Positions 55,581 to 64,000 of a stretch of 64,000 nucleotides of DNA are shown one piece after another. Position 1 is the first letter of the stretch. The number at the start of each line of letters is the position of its first letter. Under the pieces are notes generated by a model. That model saw nothing but the letters and a program-made list of their open reading frames with translations. It had not been told where the DNA came from and ran no database searches. The position numbers and the translations under genes were made by a program. The stretch is from Bacteroidales bacterium (GTDB taxonomy: Bacteria > Bacteroidota > Bacteroidia > Bacteroidales > JACABE01), in contig JAHEYQ010000004.1 in NCBI GenBank assembly GCA_023251515.1, positions 1 through 64,000 of the forward strand. Reading direction: 5' to 3'.

Positions 55581-56585
55581 CTAATATTTAATAAGCTTAT
55601 AAATTTGACTGTTACATTTATTTTGTGAAGTAAAGATTTCAATAAAATATAAGCCTGAATTTAGATACACCAAATTTGTAATAATTTGCTCATTCTTTTT
55701 ATCATTAAAAAACCCAGAAAACATAAGCTTACCATCTGACTGATAAATATTTATTTTTTCAATTATTGCATTAGAATTTATTCTAATATAATCAACAAAA
55801 GGATTGGGTGATAAAAAAATTAAGTTTTCACTATTTACAACATTAGTATTTGTAACAAGTATTGAATTTGAGAAAATTGTTTCACAAGTATTACTCAATT
55901 TGCACCTAAATAAACTTCCATTCGGGATTGTATTAAAGTTTATCAATCTAAGTGTATCACAATCAACGCACTGATATTCTGAACTATTTTGCAAATCAGT
56001 CCAGACATTATTAATTTTAAATTGCCATTTTTTCACGCAAAAATTTTGAGTTTTAATTGATAAAAACCCATTTTGACCCGATTCAACAAAGACTTGAGGC
56101 TGAATTTGAATAACGATTGGCTTGTGTACTTCAATACTCCCATTTATATAGTTGATATTGAATATCTGAGATTGATAATTAGTAATTTCACAATCGGGAG
56201 AAAATTGCAAACTGCAACTTGAATCTTTGGCCAAAAATTTAATTTTTGCAAATATTCCCTGATTCAAATTTACTCCATTAGATGAAGCAACCCAAGATAA
56301 AGCAATTTTACCAACAGACTGACCTGAAATATTTTTAATGTCGTTGTATAGGATTCCATTTAACTGACTATTAAAATTATACATATTTATATATTTAATA
56401 GAAGCTGTATCATAAGTTATATATAGTGTAATTGCACCTATGGTATCAATAGACGAATTTGAAATTTCAGAAATTAGAGTATCACCACTACAAGCTTGAA
56501 TATTATTTATTTGTATAGATTGTGAAACAGCAAAAAAGCTATTTGATAGTAACGCAACCAGAAGTAAAACCTTTATAAATTTCAT
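55581..56585 (-). CDS. T9SS sorting-domain protein with cohesin-like domain
   Basis: A 334-residue exported protein. After a Sec signal (VLLLVALLSNSFFAVSQ), residues about 20-150 resemble a cohesin fold (TLYITYDTASIKYINMYNF, GKIALSWVASSNGVNLNQG and FAKIKFLAKD). A short Ig-like region with several Cys follows, then the T9SS type A signal (FLSPNPFVDYIRINS to YKLIKY). Cohesin-like domains mediate protein assembly; whether a dockerin partner exists is unknown. A TAATTTTG -7 box lies upstream, so it is probably under housekeeping control, unlike the ECF genes beside it. Confidence 0.8.
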   Translation of the reverse strand: MKFIKVLLLVALLSNSFFAVSQSIQINNIQACSGDTLISEISNSSIDTIGAITLYITYDTASIKYINMYNFNSQLNGILYNDIKNISGQSVGKIALSWVASSNGVNLNQGIFAKIKFLAKDSSCSLQFSPDCEITNYQSQIFNINYINGSIEVHKPIVIQIQPQVFVESGQNGFLSIKTQNFCVKKWQFKINNVWTDLQNSSEYQCVDCDTLRLINFNTIPNGSLFRCKLSNTCETIFSNSILVTNTNVVNSENLIFLSPNPFVDYIRINSNAIIEKINIYQSDGKLMFSGFFNDKKNEQIITNLVYLNSGLYFIEIFTSQNKCNSQIYKLIKY

Positions 56586-56622
56586 TTCAATTTTATTTAA
56601 ATAATTAACTGATAATCATCAA

Positions 56623-56630
56623 CAAAATTA
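56623..56630 (-). promoter_or_regulatory. -7 promoter element (TAATTTTG)
   Basis: The minus strand reads TAATTTTG, matching TAnnTTTG, 37 bp before the cohesin-like protein start codon. Confidence 0.5.
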
Positions 56631-56800
56631 ATATATTGCGTATTGTAAAGCATAAGTTTAATGTTATCCATTTGTTATTTGTTGAAAAAAAACAAAAAAT
56701 GCAAATCAATATAAATTCACATTAATTGCTGTTTATCATACATTTAAGATACAATAAATAGTAATTGATTTCTTTTTAACTTAAAATATTTTTTTTTGTT

Positions 56801-56827
56801 GTAACTTTATGCATTACTTAGTCGTCA
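56801..56827 (+). promoter_or_regulatory. Candidate ECF promoter D (GTAAC-N17-CGTCA)
   Basis: GTAAC at 56801-56805, exactly 17 bases, then CGTCA at 56823-56827. It resembles ECF promoters (an AAC -35 core and a CGTC -10 core). It lies 37 bp before the sigma gene at 56865, and an equal motif recurs before the third gene of the same cluster. Confidence 0.65.
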
Positions 56828-56864
56828 GACTGATAAATTTGTAAGAAAACAATTAAATAATTGA

Positions 56865-57350
56865 ATGACAACAACTGAATATAATAAATGTGTTGATGCC
56901 TTTTCGGATGGTGTTTATAGGTTTATTCTTAAAAACATTAAGGATGACGATAAAGCCAAAGACATTGTGCAAGATTCATTTATTAAAATGTGGGATAAAG
57001 TTGGAGATATAGCATACGAAAAAGCGCGCTCATATCTTTTTACAACTGCTTATCACACAATGATTGATCTGATTAGAAGAGAAAAAAAACAAACTTCATT
57101 AGAAGAAAGTTTTACAAGGAATTTGTATGTAAATCATCAATACAGCGATTTGAAAGAAGTTTTGGATATAGCTGTAGAAAAACTTCCTGATATTCAGAAA
57201 TCTGTAATAATGCTTAGAGATTATGAAGGATATAGCTATGAAGAAATTGGCGACATTACCGGGCTAAATGAATCGCAGGTGAAAGTTTATATTTACAGAG
57301 CCAGATTATTTTTAAAAAATTACATAGGGGATTTAGAAACAGTTATATAG
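56865..57350 (+). CDS. ECF RNA polymerase sigma factor
   Basis: A compact 161-residue alternative sigma factor. Region 2 is in DGVYRFILKNIKDDDKAKDI, VQDSFIKMWDK and RSYLFTTAYHTMIDLIRREK; region 4 in LRDYEGYSYEEIGDITGLNE and SQVKVYIYRARLFLKNYI. It starts the sigma/anti-sigma/head-GIN cluster and is preceded by a GTAAC-N17-CGTCA promoter candidate, so autoregulation is likely. The anti-sigma gene follows with a 2-bp gap. Confidence 0.94.
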   Translation: MTTTEYNKCVDAFSDGVYRFILKNIKDDDKAKDIVQDSFIKMWDKVGDIAYEKARSYLFTTAYHTMIDLIRREKKQTSLEESFTRNLYVNHQYSDLKEVLDIAVEKLPDIQKSVIMLRDYEGYSYEEIGDITGLNESQVKVYIYRARLFLKNYIGDLETVI

Positions 57351-57352
57351 CA

Positions 57353-58417
57353 ATGGAAATTAACAGAGAAAATTACGAGATTTATATACTCGACTATTAC
57401 GATGGTGCAATTAGCGATGAAGCTAAATTGCAACTATTTGCTTTTCTGGATGCTAATCCCGAATTAAAAGCAGAATTTGAAAGTTTCGAAAACATAAGTA
57501 TTTCTGAAATTGCCCCTGCTCTTACTTTCGATTTTAAAGAAAGTTTGAAAAAAGAAAATACTACTACTTTTATTACAGAATCAAATTTTAATGAATTCTT
57601 TATTGCTGATGCAGAAGGAGATTTGATGCCAAAACAAAAAAAACAACTTGATGTATTTTTATCACAAAACACTCATTTGTTTAACGATTTTCTGATATTT
57701 AAGAAATTAAAACTTACTCCTGACCAAAATATCGTATATCAAGAAAAAGCAAAATTGAGACGATATACTATTTTTGGCATGCATTTTAATAAAAAAACAG
57801 CATATCAAACCGCATCAATTGCCGCATCTTTTATTATATTAGCAGGTGTTTCTTCTTTGTTTTATAATAATTTAATTGAAAAACCGATTGTAAACATAAA
57901 AAATATTACAGCAAATATTGAAACTTACAAAACTGTTAATTCTGAAAAGACTCATATTATTAAATTGAATTCTAAAATAAAAAAGGAAAATGTAAATATT
58001 CCAAACTCAAACAGGGCTAGCCTTGCTCAAAATGATATAAAAGAATCAATAAGCTATACTCAGAATCAAAGAGATAATTCATCAATTACCAGCCTAGAAA
58101 GTAAAGAAATTAATATATTAGCTAGTAATTCAACAAATAATTATGCAATTAATGAAAGCAGAAATTACTATACATCTTTGTTAGACTTAATGGATTTTAC
58201 AGATGAAAAGACAGTCGTTGAGAATATTTTTGAATTATCTCCTGATAAATTTAAGAATACTATTATGAATACTAATCTGGTAAAGGATCAGCCCATTGCT
58301 GAAGCAGGAAGCTTTATAAAAAACGTTGCAATTGTAGGATTAAGCAAAATTGAAGCATTAGGAAATGACATAAAGGATACCTATCTTGCTGTAGAAAAGA
58401 AATTTGAAAAAAAATAA
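57353..58417 (+). CDS. Putative anti-sigma factor with duplicated N-terminal motif
   Basis: A 354-residue protein. Its N-terminus has two related segments of about 40 residues: YEIYILDYYDGAISDEAKLQ...LFAFLDANPELKAEF and FNEFFIADAEGDLMPKQKKQ...LDVFLSQNTHLFNDF. This resembles the N-terminal sigma-binding region of non-zinc anti-sigma factors and is here duplicated. A membrane helix follows (TASIAASFIILAGVSSLFY, about 157-175), then a polar Asn/Ser/Lys-rich periplasmic part. It begins 2 bp after the sigma gene, so the pair is co-expressed. Confidence 0.75.
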   Translation: MEINRENYEIYILDYYDGAISDEAKLQLFAFLDANPELKAEFESFENISISEIAPALTFDFKESLKKENTTTFITESNFNEFFIADAEGDLMPKQKKQLDVFLSQNTHLFNDFLIFKKLKLTPDQNIVYQEKAKLRRYTIFGMHFNKKTAYQTASIAASFIILAGVSSLFYNNLIEKPIVNIKNITANIETYKTVNSEKTHIIKLNSKIKKENVNIPNSNRASLAQNDIKESISYTQNQRDNSSITSLESKEINILASNSTNNYAINESRNYYTSLLDLMDFTDEKTVVENIFELSPDKFKNTIMNTNLVKDQPIAEAGSFIKNVAIVGLSKIEALGNDIKDTYLAVEKKFEKK

Positions 58418-58426
58418 ATTTTAACT

Positions 58427-58453
58427 GTAACAATTATACTAAGTTCTTCGTCA
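58427..58453 (+). promoter_or_regulatory. Candidate ECF promoter F (GTAAC-N17-CGTCA)
   Basis: GTAAC at 58427-58431, exactly 17 bases, then CGTCA at 58449-58453, the same pattern and spacing as promoter D. It lies 44 bp before the head-GIN protein gene. Confidence 0.65.
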
Positions 58454-58497
58454 CATTCTAAAACAAATCAATTACATATTTTTAAAATCAAAAAACA

Positions 58498-59973
58498 ATG
58501 AAAAAAATAATATCTATCTTAACCATATTCATACTATTAACTGGATTGGTAAAAGCACAGGAAAGTGAATTAAAAACATACGATGTTCCGGTTTTTACTG
58601 GGATAGAAGCTGGTGACCTTGCAAATGTTATTGTTTCACAAGGCGAAAAACAAAGTGTAAAAATTGAAAAATCAGAAGACGGTGAAGCCTCTGTGGAAGT
58701 GAGAGATGAAATATTAAGAATTACTCCGGGTTCGATGACAAATTTTAGCAATGTAAAAATTTATGTTGTATGCCCTAATCTTAAATATTTAAAAGTATCA
58801 GGTGTTTCAAAGATAACATCAGACGGGGTTATCCAATCGAATGATATGAAGATAAAAGCTATGGGTGCCTCTAAAATAGATTTGGCAATTAATGTTCAAA
58901 ATCTGACTACTGACATTTCAGGTGCTTCTAAGGCTATACTTAAAGGTGCTGCAACATTCCATAAATCAAATCTTAGTGGCGCTTCTAACTTGAATGCGAA
59001 AGAACTGGATGTAGTAAAAATGGAAGTGAATGCCAGCGGTGTTTCAAAAGCTAACGTTAATGTAAAAAATGAACTTTCGGGCGAACTTTCAGGGGTAAGT
59101 AATGTAAAATATGACAGCAAACCCTTGATAGTAAACCTAAGTGGAAACGATATTGAAAAACCGAAAAAAGTAAAATCAATAAATTCAAATGCCGATACTG
59201 TTGATGTTTCGTTTTTGGGAAGTGAAGTAAAAGTAATTGATGGTGAAGATACTAAAATTACTTTTGGAAATACTGAAATTATAGCAGGTGATAAAGGTGT
59301 AAAGATCAACAAAAAAGACAAAAACAAACCATATAACCACAAATTCAAAGGTCATTGGGCTGGTTTTGAGCTTGCTTTTAATGGATATGTAAATAAAGAT
59401 TTTGGCTCTGCCTTACCTGCAAAATATGATTTCCTGAAATTGAATGATGTAAAATCAGTAGGTGTTAATTTAAATATCTTTGAATTAAATGGAAATATCA
59501 TTAATAACCGCTTTGGAGTTGTATCGGGTGTTGGTTTGCAATGGAATAACTACAGGTTTGATGATAATGTTGTATTACTTCCAGACTCTGGTGTAGTTTA
59601 TGGATATAAAAACGCCAATATTACCAGCTATATTAAAAGTAAATTGGTTGAAAGTTGGGTTAGGGTGCCATTGTTTCTCGAATATCAGACAGCCAAAAGA
59701 AAAGGCAAACAATTTCATATTGCGGCCGGAGGAGTATTTGGTTACAAATTAGGTTCTCATTCAAAACAAGTTCATTTTGAAGGTGGCGAAAGAACAAAAG
59801 ATAAAGTTTATAGCGATTTTTATCTGAATCCTATAAAATTAGATGCTGAAGTTAGAATTGGCTGGGGACCAATAAATCTGTTTGCAAGTTATGCAATCAC
59901 TCCTCTCTTCAAAGATAACAAAGGACCTGAATTATATCCTTATATGATAGGTATTACATTGGCAGGATGGTAA
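58498..59973 (+). CDS. Exported head-GIN domain (DUF2807) protein with C-terminal beta-barrel
   Basis: A 491-residue outer-membrane-type protein. A Sec signal (SILTIFILLTGLVKAQ) is followed by a DUF2807 head-GIN beta-helix (about 25-235) with regular repeats such as VSGVSKITSDG, AMGASKIDLAI, ISGASKAILKG and ASGVSKANVNV. The C-terminal half (about 280-491) is rich in amphipathic strands like an outer-membrane barrel of the PorT/OmpA-like type (FELAFNGYVNKDFG, RFGVVSGVGLQWNNYRF, VRVPLFLEYQTAKRK, ending MIGITLAGW). The promoter F in front predicts control by the sigma factor at 56865. Confidence 0.85.
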   Translation: MKKIISILTIFILLTGLVKAQESELKTYDVPVFTGIEAGDLANVIVSQGEKQSVKIEKSEDGEASVEVRDEILRITPGSMTNFSNVKIYVVCPNLKYLKVSGVSKITSDGVIQSNDMKIKAMGASKIDLAINVQNLTTDISGASKAILKGAATFHKSNLSGASNLNAKELDVVKMEVNASGVSKANVNVKNELSGELSGVSNVKYDSKPLIVNLSGNDIEKPKKVKSINSNADTVDVSFLGSEVKVIDGEDTKITFGNTEIIAGDKGVKINKKDKNKPYNHKFKGHWAGFELAFNGYVNKDFGSALPAKYDFLKLNDVKSVGVNLNIFELNGNIINNRFGVVSGVGLQWNNYRFDDNVVLLPDSGVVYGYKNANITSYIKSKLVESWVRVPLFLEYQTAKRKGKQFHIAAGGVFGYKLGSHSKQVHFEGGERTKDKVYSDFYLNPIKLDAEVRIGWGPINLFASYAITPLFKDNKGPELYPYMIGITLAGW

Positions 59974-60056
59974 AAATATTCTGACAAATAAGAAATTAAA
60001 AGTATAACTTTTATTTAAAAGTTATTTTTTCTCACAATAAGTTAAGTTTAGTTAAT

Positions 60057-60088
60057 AAAAGTGTCAAACAGTTTGGCACTTTTTTTTT
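60057..60088 (+). terminator. Terminator of the head-GIN gene
   Basis: AGTGTCAA pairs with TTGGCACT (one G-U), preceded by an A-run and followed by eight T residues. The end of the T-run is also the first base of the yebC -7 box. Confidence 0.8.
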
Positions 60089-60095
60089 ATATTTG
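60088..60095 (+). promoter_or_regulatory. -7 promoter element for yebC (TATATTTG)
   Basis: TATATTTG matches TAnnTTTG and directly abuts the U-tract of the upstream terminator. It lies 56 bp before the yebC start. Confidence 0.5.
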
Positions 60096-60151
60096 CAAAA
60101 AATACAGATTAATAATAATTATATTATTGCAAATAATTAATAAAATAAATT

Positions 60152-60898
60152 ATGTCAGGTCACAATAAATGGTCAACTATTAAACGTAAAAAAGGAGCTT
60201 TGGATGCCAAGCGTTCAAAAGCTTTTTCTAAAGTATTAAAAGAAATAAGCGTAGCAGTTAAAGAAAGTGGTCCCGACCCCGATATTAATCCAAGATTACG
60301 CTTGGCTATTTCAAATGCCAAAGGATGCAATATGCCAAAAGATACATTGTTACGTGCCATAAACAAAGCATCTGATAAAGATTCTGCCAACTTTTCGGAA
60401 ACAACTTACGAATGTTATGCTCCACACGGAATAGCTCTTTTTATTGAATGTACAACAGATAATATGAAACGCACAGTAAGTAATGTTCGTTCTTATTTAA
60501 ATAAATATAGCGGAACTTTAGGCACTAATGGTTCGTTACTCTTTTTATTCGACAGAAAAGGGATATTTACGATCCCACAAGCAAATATGAATCTTGAAGA
60601 AGTTGAGTTGGATTTGATAGATGCAGGCGCCGAAGATATTTCATTAGAAGATGACTACTACACTATTACAACGGCTTTGGAAGATTTTGGAGCTATGGTA
60701 AAACAATTGGAAGTATTAAAAATTGATGCTGAGAATGCTGAATTGCAAAGAATTCCAAAAAATATGGAAAAAATAAGTGTCGATGAAGCAAAAAAAGTAA
60801 TGAAACTAATTGATGTTATAGAAGAAGATGATGATGTTGTTAATGTATTTCACAACATGGAAATGACTGATGAACTAATGGCAGAATTGGACAAATAA
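60152..60898 (+). CDS. yebC: YebC/PmpR family regulator (TACO1-like)
   Basis: A 248-residue protein of the YebC/TACO1 family, reported to act as transcriptional regulator or as a translation factor that helps ribosomes at polyproline stretches. It starts MSGHNKWSTIKRKKGALDAK, the nearly invariant N-terminus, then ARNAV-like NPRLRLAISNAKGCNMPKDT and YECYAPHGIALFIEC, and FDRKGIF. It has its own promoter element and terminator, so it is monocistronic. Confidence 0.95.
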   Translation: MSGHNKWSTIKRKKGALDAKRSKAFSKVLKEISVAVKESGPDPDINPRLRLAISNAKGCNMPKDTLLRAINKASDKDSANFSETTYECYAPHGIALFIECTTDNMKRTVSNVRSYLNKYSGTLGTNGSLLFLFDRKGIFTIPQANMNLEEVELDLIDAGAEDISLEDDYYTITTALEDFGAMVKQLEVLKIDAENAELQRIPKNMEKISVDEAKKVMKLIDVIEEDDDVVNVFHNMEMTDELMAELDK

Positions 60899-60915
60899 TT
60901 GCATTTTAAAATTTA

Positions 60916-60955
60916 AAAAAACAGCAGGAAATCAAAATGAATTCCGGCTGTTTTT
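60916..60955 (+). terminator. Rho-independent terminator of yebC
   Basis: AAAAACAGC and GGAA pair with TTCC and GCTGTTTTT with one A/G mismatch. From 60956 to the start of pbpC at 61190 no gene, RNA or repeat was seen; the stretch is AT-rich with only a weak CATATTTG -7-like box at 61152-61159. Confidence 0.8.
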
Positions 60956-61189
60956 ATAAAAATTAGTAATGCAGAAATAATATCGAAATGATATATATAA
61001 TAGTCCAATTCGCTTCGCTCTAGAAACTACAACATATTAATAAATCGGTATTATACCATTAACGAATGAACTAATTTATAAATCACTTTTGCATAATAAC
61101 AAACAGACTTTATAAAAAAAATTATTAATTCATCTCACACAATAATTATGTCATATTTGCATTAAATATCTTAAAAAAAAAATAATTTA

Positions 61190-63589
61190 ATGAACTCATT
61201 AAAAATAAACTTGGCAAATCTTAGGGGATTTTTATGGGAAAAAAGAAATATCAAATGGGCAATATTACTGATTTTGTTGATTTTATTTTGGGTTTCTTTA
61301 CCCGACCCATTATTTGAAGAACCAAATTCTACGGTTCTGCTCGACAAAAATGGTGAATTATTGGGAGCGAAAATTTCCAGTGATGGTCAATGGCGTTTTC
61401 CTGAGAATGGAAATACACCTGAGAAATTCAAAAAAGCTATTGTAGAATTTGAGGATCATTATTTTTATTATCATCCGGGAATAAATCCTGGATCAACACT
61501 CAGAGCTTTATACCAAAATATAAGGAAGGGGAAAACCATAAGTGGAGGGAGTACACTTAGTATGCAGGTTATACGCCTGATGCGTAAAAATAAAAATCGA
61601 ACTGTTTGGGAAAAATGTATCGAAATGATATTGGCACTTCGTCTTGAGCTTACACATAGCAAAACCGAAATACTGAATTTATATGCTTCACATGCACCAT
61701 TCGGCAGCAATGTTGTTGGCATTGATGCCGCTGCATGGCGTTACTTCGGAAATAGTGCCGGTAACCTTTCATGGGCAGAAATTGCGACATTGGCAGTTTT
61801 GCCTAATAGCCCGGCTTTAATTTATCCCGGCAGAAATCACAGCAAGCTATTCGAAAAGCGTAATCGTTTATTAAACAAACTACTTAAAGAAGGCATTATT
61901 GATCAGACAACCTGTGATTTATCAAAATCAGAACCATTGCCCGAAAAGCCATTTCCATTACCTCAACAGGCAAAACATTTGTTAGAACGAGCAGTACAGG
62001 AAGGAAAACAAGGATTAAATATCCGTTCAAGTTTAGATATACGATTACAAGAAAAAGTAAACGAAATAATCCAAACACATTACCAATTACTTAAAGCCAA
62101 TGAAATTAATAATGCAGCAGCATTGGTGCTCGATGTAAATTCGGGTAAAGTATTGTCATACACTGGAAATACGAATTCTGACAACAGAGCAGAACATGGA
62201 AATAATGTGGACATCATTATGGCTCCCCGAAGTACAGGAAGTATCTTAAAACCTTATTTATATGCAGCAATGATTAATGATGGTTTAATACTTCCTACAA
62301 CACTTGTTCCTGATATACCAATGCAAATCGGAGGATTTGTTCCCGAAAATTACAATCTGACATACGACGGGGCTGTACCTGCAAAACAGGCTTTGGCCCG
62401 CTCACTAAATATTCCGGCTGTAAAAATGCTCCAAAGCTATGGTGTTGAGCAATTTTATTCATTGCTTAAGAATATTGGAATAAAAACATTAACCAAACCT
62501 TCTTCACATTACGGCCTTTCACTTATTTTGGGAGGAGCAGAAGCAAGACTTTGGGATTTAGCTGGAGTTTACGCTTCTATGGCCAGAACATTAAATCATT
62601 TTTCAACTTATAACGGCAAATATAGCAAAACTGATTTTCATCCTGCATTATACTGCGAAACTGACAGTTTACAAAAAGAAAATTATACTTCCCAATCTTC
62701 ATGGCTTGATGCTGCATCAATATGGCTCACTTTTGAAGCTATGGTTGAAGTTTCACGTCCAGATGAAGATTTGCAATGGCAACAATTTACATCCTCATCC
62801 AAAGTTGCTTGGAAAACAGGCACAAGCTTCGGAAACCGCGATGCATGGTCAATTGGGATTACACCAGAATATGTAGTAGCAGTTTGGGTAGGAAATGCCT
62901 CAGGTGAGGGCAGACCGGGTTTAACAGGAGTAGGAACTGCTGCTCCAATATTGTTCGATATTTTTAAAACATTAAAACCTCACTCATGGTTTGAAATGCC
63001 AAAAAGTGAAATGGCTGAAATTCCTGTATGCCGTTATAGTGGCTACAGAGCATCTTCCATTTGTGAAGCAAATAATTTGATATGGGTTAATAAAAAAGGG
63101 ATTAAAACTAAAGTATGCCCATATCATCAGATTGTTCATCTTGATAAAACCAGAAAATTTCAGGTAAATTCCAGTTGTGAATCTATCAATAATATTCAAA
63201 ATCTATCCTGGTTTATTTTACCTCCTGTGCAAGAATGGTTTTTTAAAAATAAAAATCCATTCTATAAAGTACTTCCCCCCTACCGCTCCGATTGCATTTC
63301 CGGCTTGGAAACCAGTTCAATGGATATGATTTATCCTGCAAATAATAGTAAACTCTATATACCCGTAGAATTAAACGGAAAACCGGGAAGTGCAGTCTTT
63401 AAACTGGCACACAGAAACCCGCAAACAAAGGTTTTTTGGCATCTCGACAACATTTTTATTGGAACAACTTCTCAATATCACCAAATGGCTTTAGCTCCCG
63501 AAAAAGGAAGTCATATTCTTAATTTAGTTGATGAAAAAGGAGAAAATTTAAAAGTAAATTTTGAAATCATTAATAAACGAAATGATTAA
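61190..63589 (+). CDS. pbpC: Penicillin-binding protein 1C (bifunctional transglycosylase/transpeptidase)
   Basis: A 799-residue class A PBP that polymerises and crosslinks peptidoglycan. One N-terminal membrane helix (WAILLILLILFWVSLP) is followed by a GT51 transglycosylase (EDHYFYYHPG about 87-96, GGSTLSMQVIRL), a transpeptidase with the SxxK serine in STGSILKPY (near residue 351), the SLN motif ARSLNIPAVK and the KTG triad (near residue 542), and a C-terminal BiPBP_C domain. In E. coli this gene is beside the alpha-2-macroglobulin gene (yfhM); here the two are in the same window but 12 kb apart. It ends 14 bp from the convergent ispD stop. Confidence 0.95.
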   Translation: MNSLKINLANLRGFLWEKRNIKWAILLILLILFWVSLPDPLFEEPNSTVLLDKNGELLGAKISSDGQWRFPENGNTPEKFKKAIVEFEDHYFYYHPGINPGSTLRALYQNIRKGKTISGGSTLSMQVIRLMRKNKNRTVWEKCIEMILALRLELTHSKTEILNLYASHAPFGSNVVGIDAAAWRYFGNSAGNLSWAEIATLAVLPNSPALIYPGRNHSKLFEKRNRLLNKLLKEGIIDQTTCDLSKSEPLPEKPFPLPQQAKHLLERAVQEGKQGLNIRSSLDIRLQEKVNEIIQTHYQLLKANEINNAAALVLDVNSGKVLSYTGNTNSDNRAEHGNNVDIIMAPRSTGSILKPYLYAAMINDGLILPTTLVPDIPMQIGGFVPENYNLTYDGAVPAKQALARSLNIPAVKMLQSYGVEQFYSLLKNIGIKTLTKPSSHYGLSLILGGAEARLWDLAGVYASMARTLNHFSTYNGKYSKTDFHPALYCETDSLQKENYTSQSSWLDAASIWLTFEAMVEVSRPDEDLQWQQFTSSSKVAWKTGTSFGNRDAWSIGITPEYVVAVWVGNASGEGRPGLTGVGTAAPILFDIFKTLKPHSWFEMPKSEMAEIPVCRYSGYRASSICEANNLIWVNKKGIKTKVCPYHQIVHLDKTRKFQVNSSCESINNIQNLSWFILPPVQEWFFKNKNPFYKVLPPYRSDCISGLETSSMDMIYPANNSKLYIPVELNGKPGSAVFKLAHRNPQTKVFWHLDNIFIGTTSQYHQMALAPEKGSHILNLVDEKGENLKVNFEIINKRND

Positions 63590-63603
63590 ATTCCAAATAT
63601 TTG

Positions 63604-64000
63604 CTAAATTAATGCTTTTGCAAATATCAAGTCAAAAGGAGTTGTTATTTTAATATTTTCAACATTTCCTTCTGTAAGATTTATTTTAATTCCAAGATTT
63701 TCCACAACAGATGCATCATCGGTAAATTGATTATTGTAATCCTGCAAATATGCTTTTTTCAACAAATCAACGTCAAAACATTGAGGTGTTTGAACTATTT
63801 TCACATTATTTCTATCAAAATGCATATTTCCAAACTCAGATAACACTCTAACTGAATCATTAACAGGAATAACGGGTATTGCATTACCCAAATTTTCAGC
63901 TAATTTAAAAACATTATCAATCGTTTGTAAACTGACAAAAGGCCTTACAGCATCATGAATACCAACAATTCCATCATTCACAAAAGCTAAACCTTTTTTT
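63604..64000 (-). CDS. ispD: 2-C-methyl-D-erythritol 4-phosphate cytidylyltransferase, 5' end cut
   Basis: The third enzyme of the MEP isoprenoid pathway, transferring CMP to MEP. About 131 C-terminal residues are visible; the frame is open through the right edge, reading LAFVNDGIVGIHDAVRPFVS. The conserved IHDAVRPF segment, VPVNDSVRVL, VQTPQCFD and NLTEGNVENIKITTPFDL are all typical. The DMAPP made by this pathway is the donor used by MiaA at 6.6 kb. It converges on pbpC with 14 bp between stop codons, leaving no room for a terminator. Confidence 0.93.
   Translation of the reverse strand, partial: KKGLAFVNDGIVGIHDAVRPFVSLQTIDNVFKLAENLGNAIPVIPVNDSVRVLSEFGNMHFDRNNVKIVQTPQCFDVDLLKKAYLQDYNNQFTDDASVVENLGIKINLTEGNVENIKITTPFDLIFAKALI

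Noticed and set aside
60956..61189. tRNA or small RNA gene in the yebC-pbpC gap
   Set aside because: No cloverleaf, T-loop or terminator-like structure could be seen in this AT-rich stretch.

Overview
The window is a 64 kb stretch of low-GC bacterial chromosome, almost certainly from a member of the Bacteroidota and probably the Bacteroidales or a relative. The evidence is: several proteins with type IX secretion (T9SS type A) C-terminal sorting domains; many promoters with the Bacteroidota -7 element TAnnTTTG (one complete TTTG-N19-TAnnTTTG) and few Shine-Dalgarno sequences; a long SecA with insertions; a Bacteroides-type methylmalonyl-CoA mutase small subunit; lipid A (lpxB) and MEP-pathway (ispD) genes; and secreted lipoproteins. 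No rRNA, tRNA, prophage, insertion sequence or CRISPR array was seen.

Layout. 1-7.5 kb: truncated DUF4403 lipoprotein gene, an orphan LolD/MacB-type ABC ATPase, a PduO-type cobalamin adenosyltransferase, a small acidic DUF2795-like protein, secA and miaA. 7.6-13.6 kb (minus strand): a T9SS cargo protein, a LemA/TPM-domain membrane operon and htpG with a striking palindrome upstream. 13.8-22 kb: ilvE, a 43-bp hairpin repeat array, then a TetR-TolC-adaptor-RND efflux operon. 22-32 kb: an orphan Cache/methyl-accepting protein, a nucleoside-kinase-like protein, a small aspartic protease, a class I aminotransferase, a polysaccharide flippase and mutA (without mutB), followed by a second 43-bp hairpin array. 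32-37 kb (minus strand): LEA-like lipoprotein, a remnant of a T9SS protein tail, glutathione peroxidase, then a five-gene ECF-sigma module with two tandem secreted paralogues. 37.5-43.6 kb: a forward operon-like run of dus, M20 peptidase, DUF502, surE, a small membrane protein, lpxB and a SpoIID-like protein. 43.7-60 kb: a giant alpha-2-macroglobulin, two T9SS proteins, and two more ECF sigma/anti-sigma modules with beta-barrel or head-GIN outputs. 60-64 kb: yebC, pbpC and truncated ispD.

How the parts fit. Most of the window is housekeeping and envelope biology. Two patterns stand out. First, two unrelated-sequence tandem arrays share the same 43-bp period and both lie between the terminators of convergent genes. 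Second, each of the three ECF sigma genes or operons is preceded by a conserved ECF-type promoter candidate, and two of those promoter types occur again in front of a nearby envelope or secreted-protein gene, which allows small local regulons to be drawn from sequence alone.
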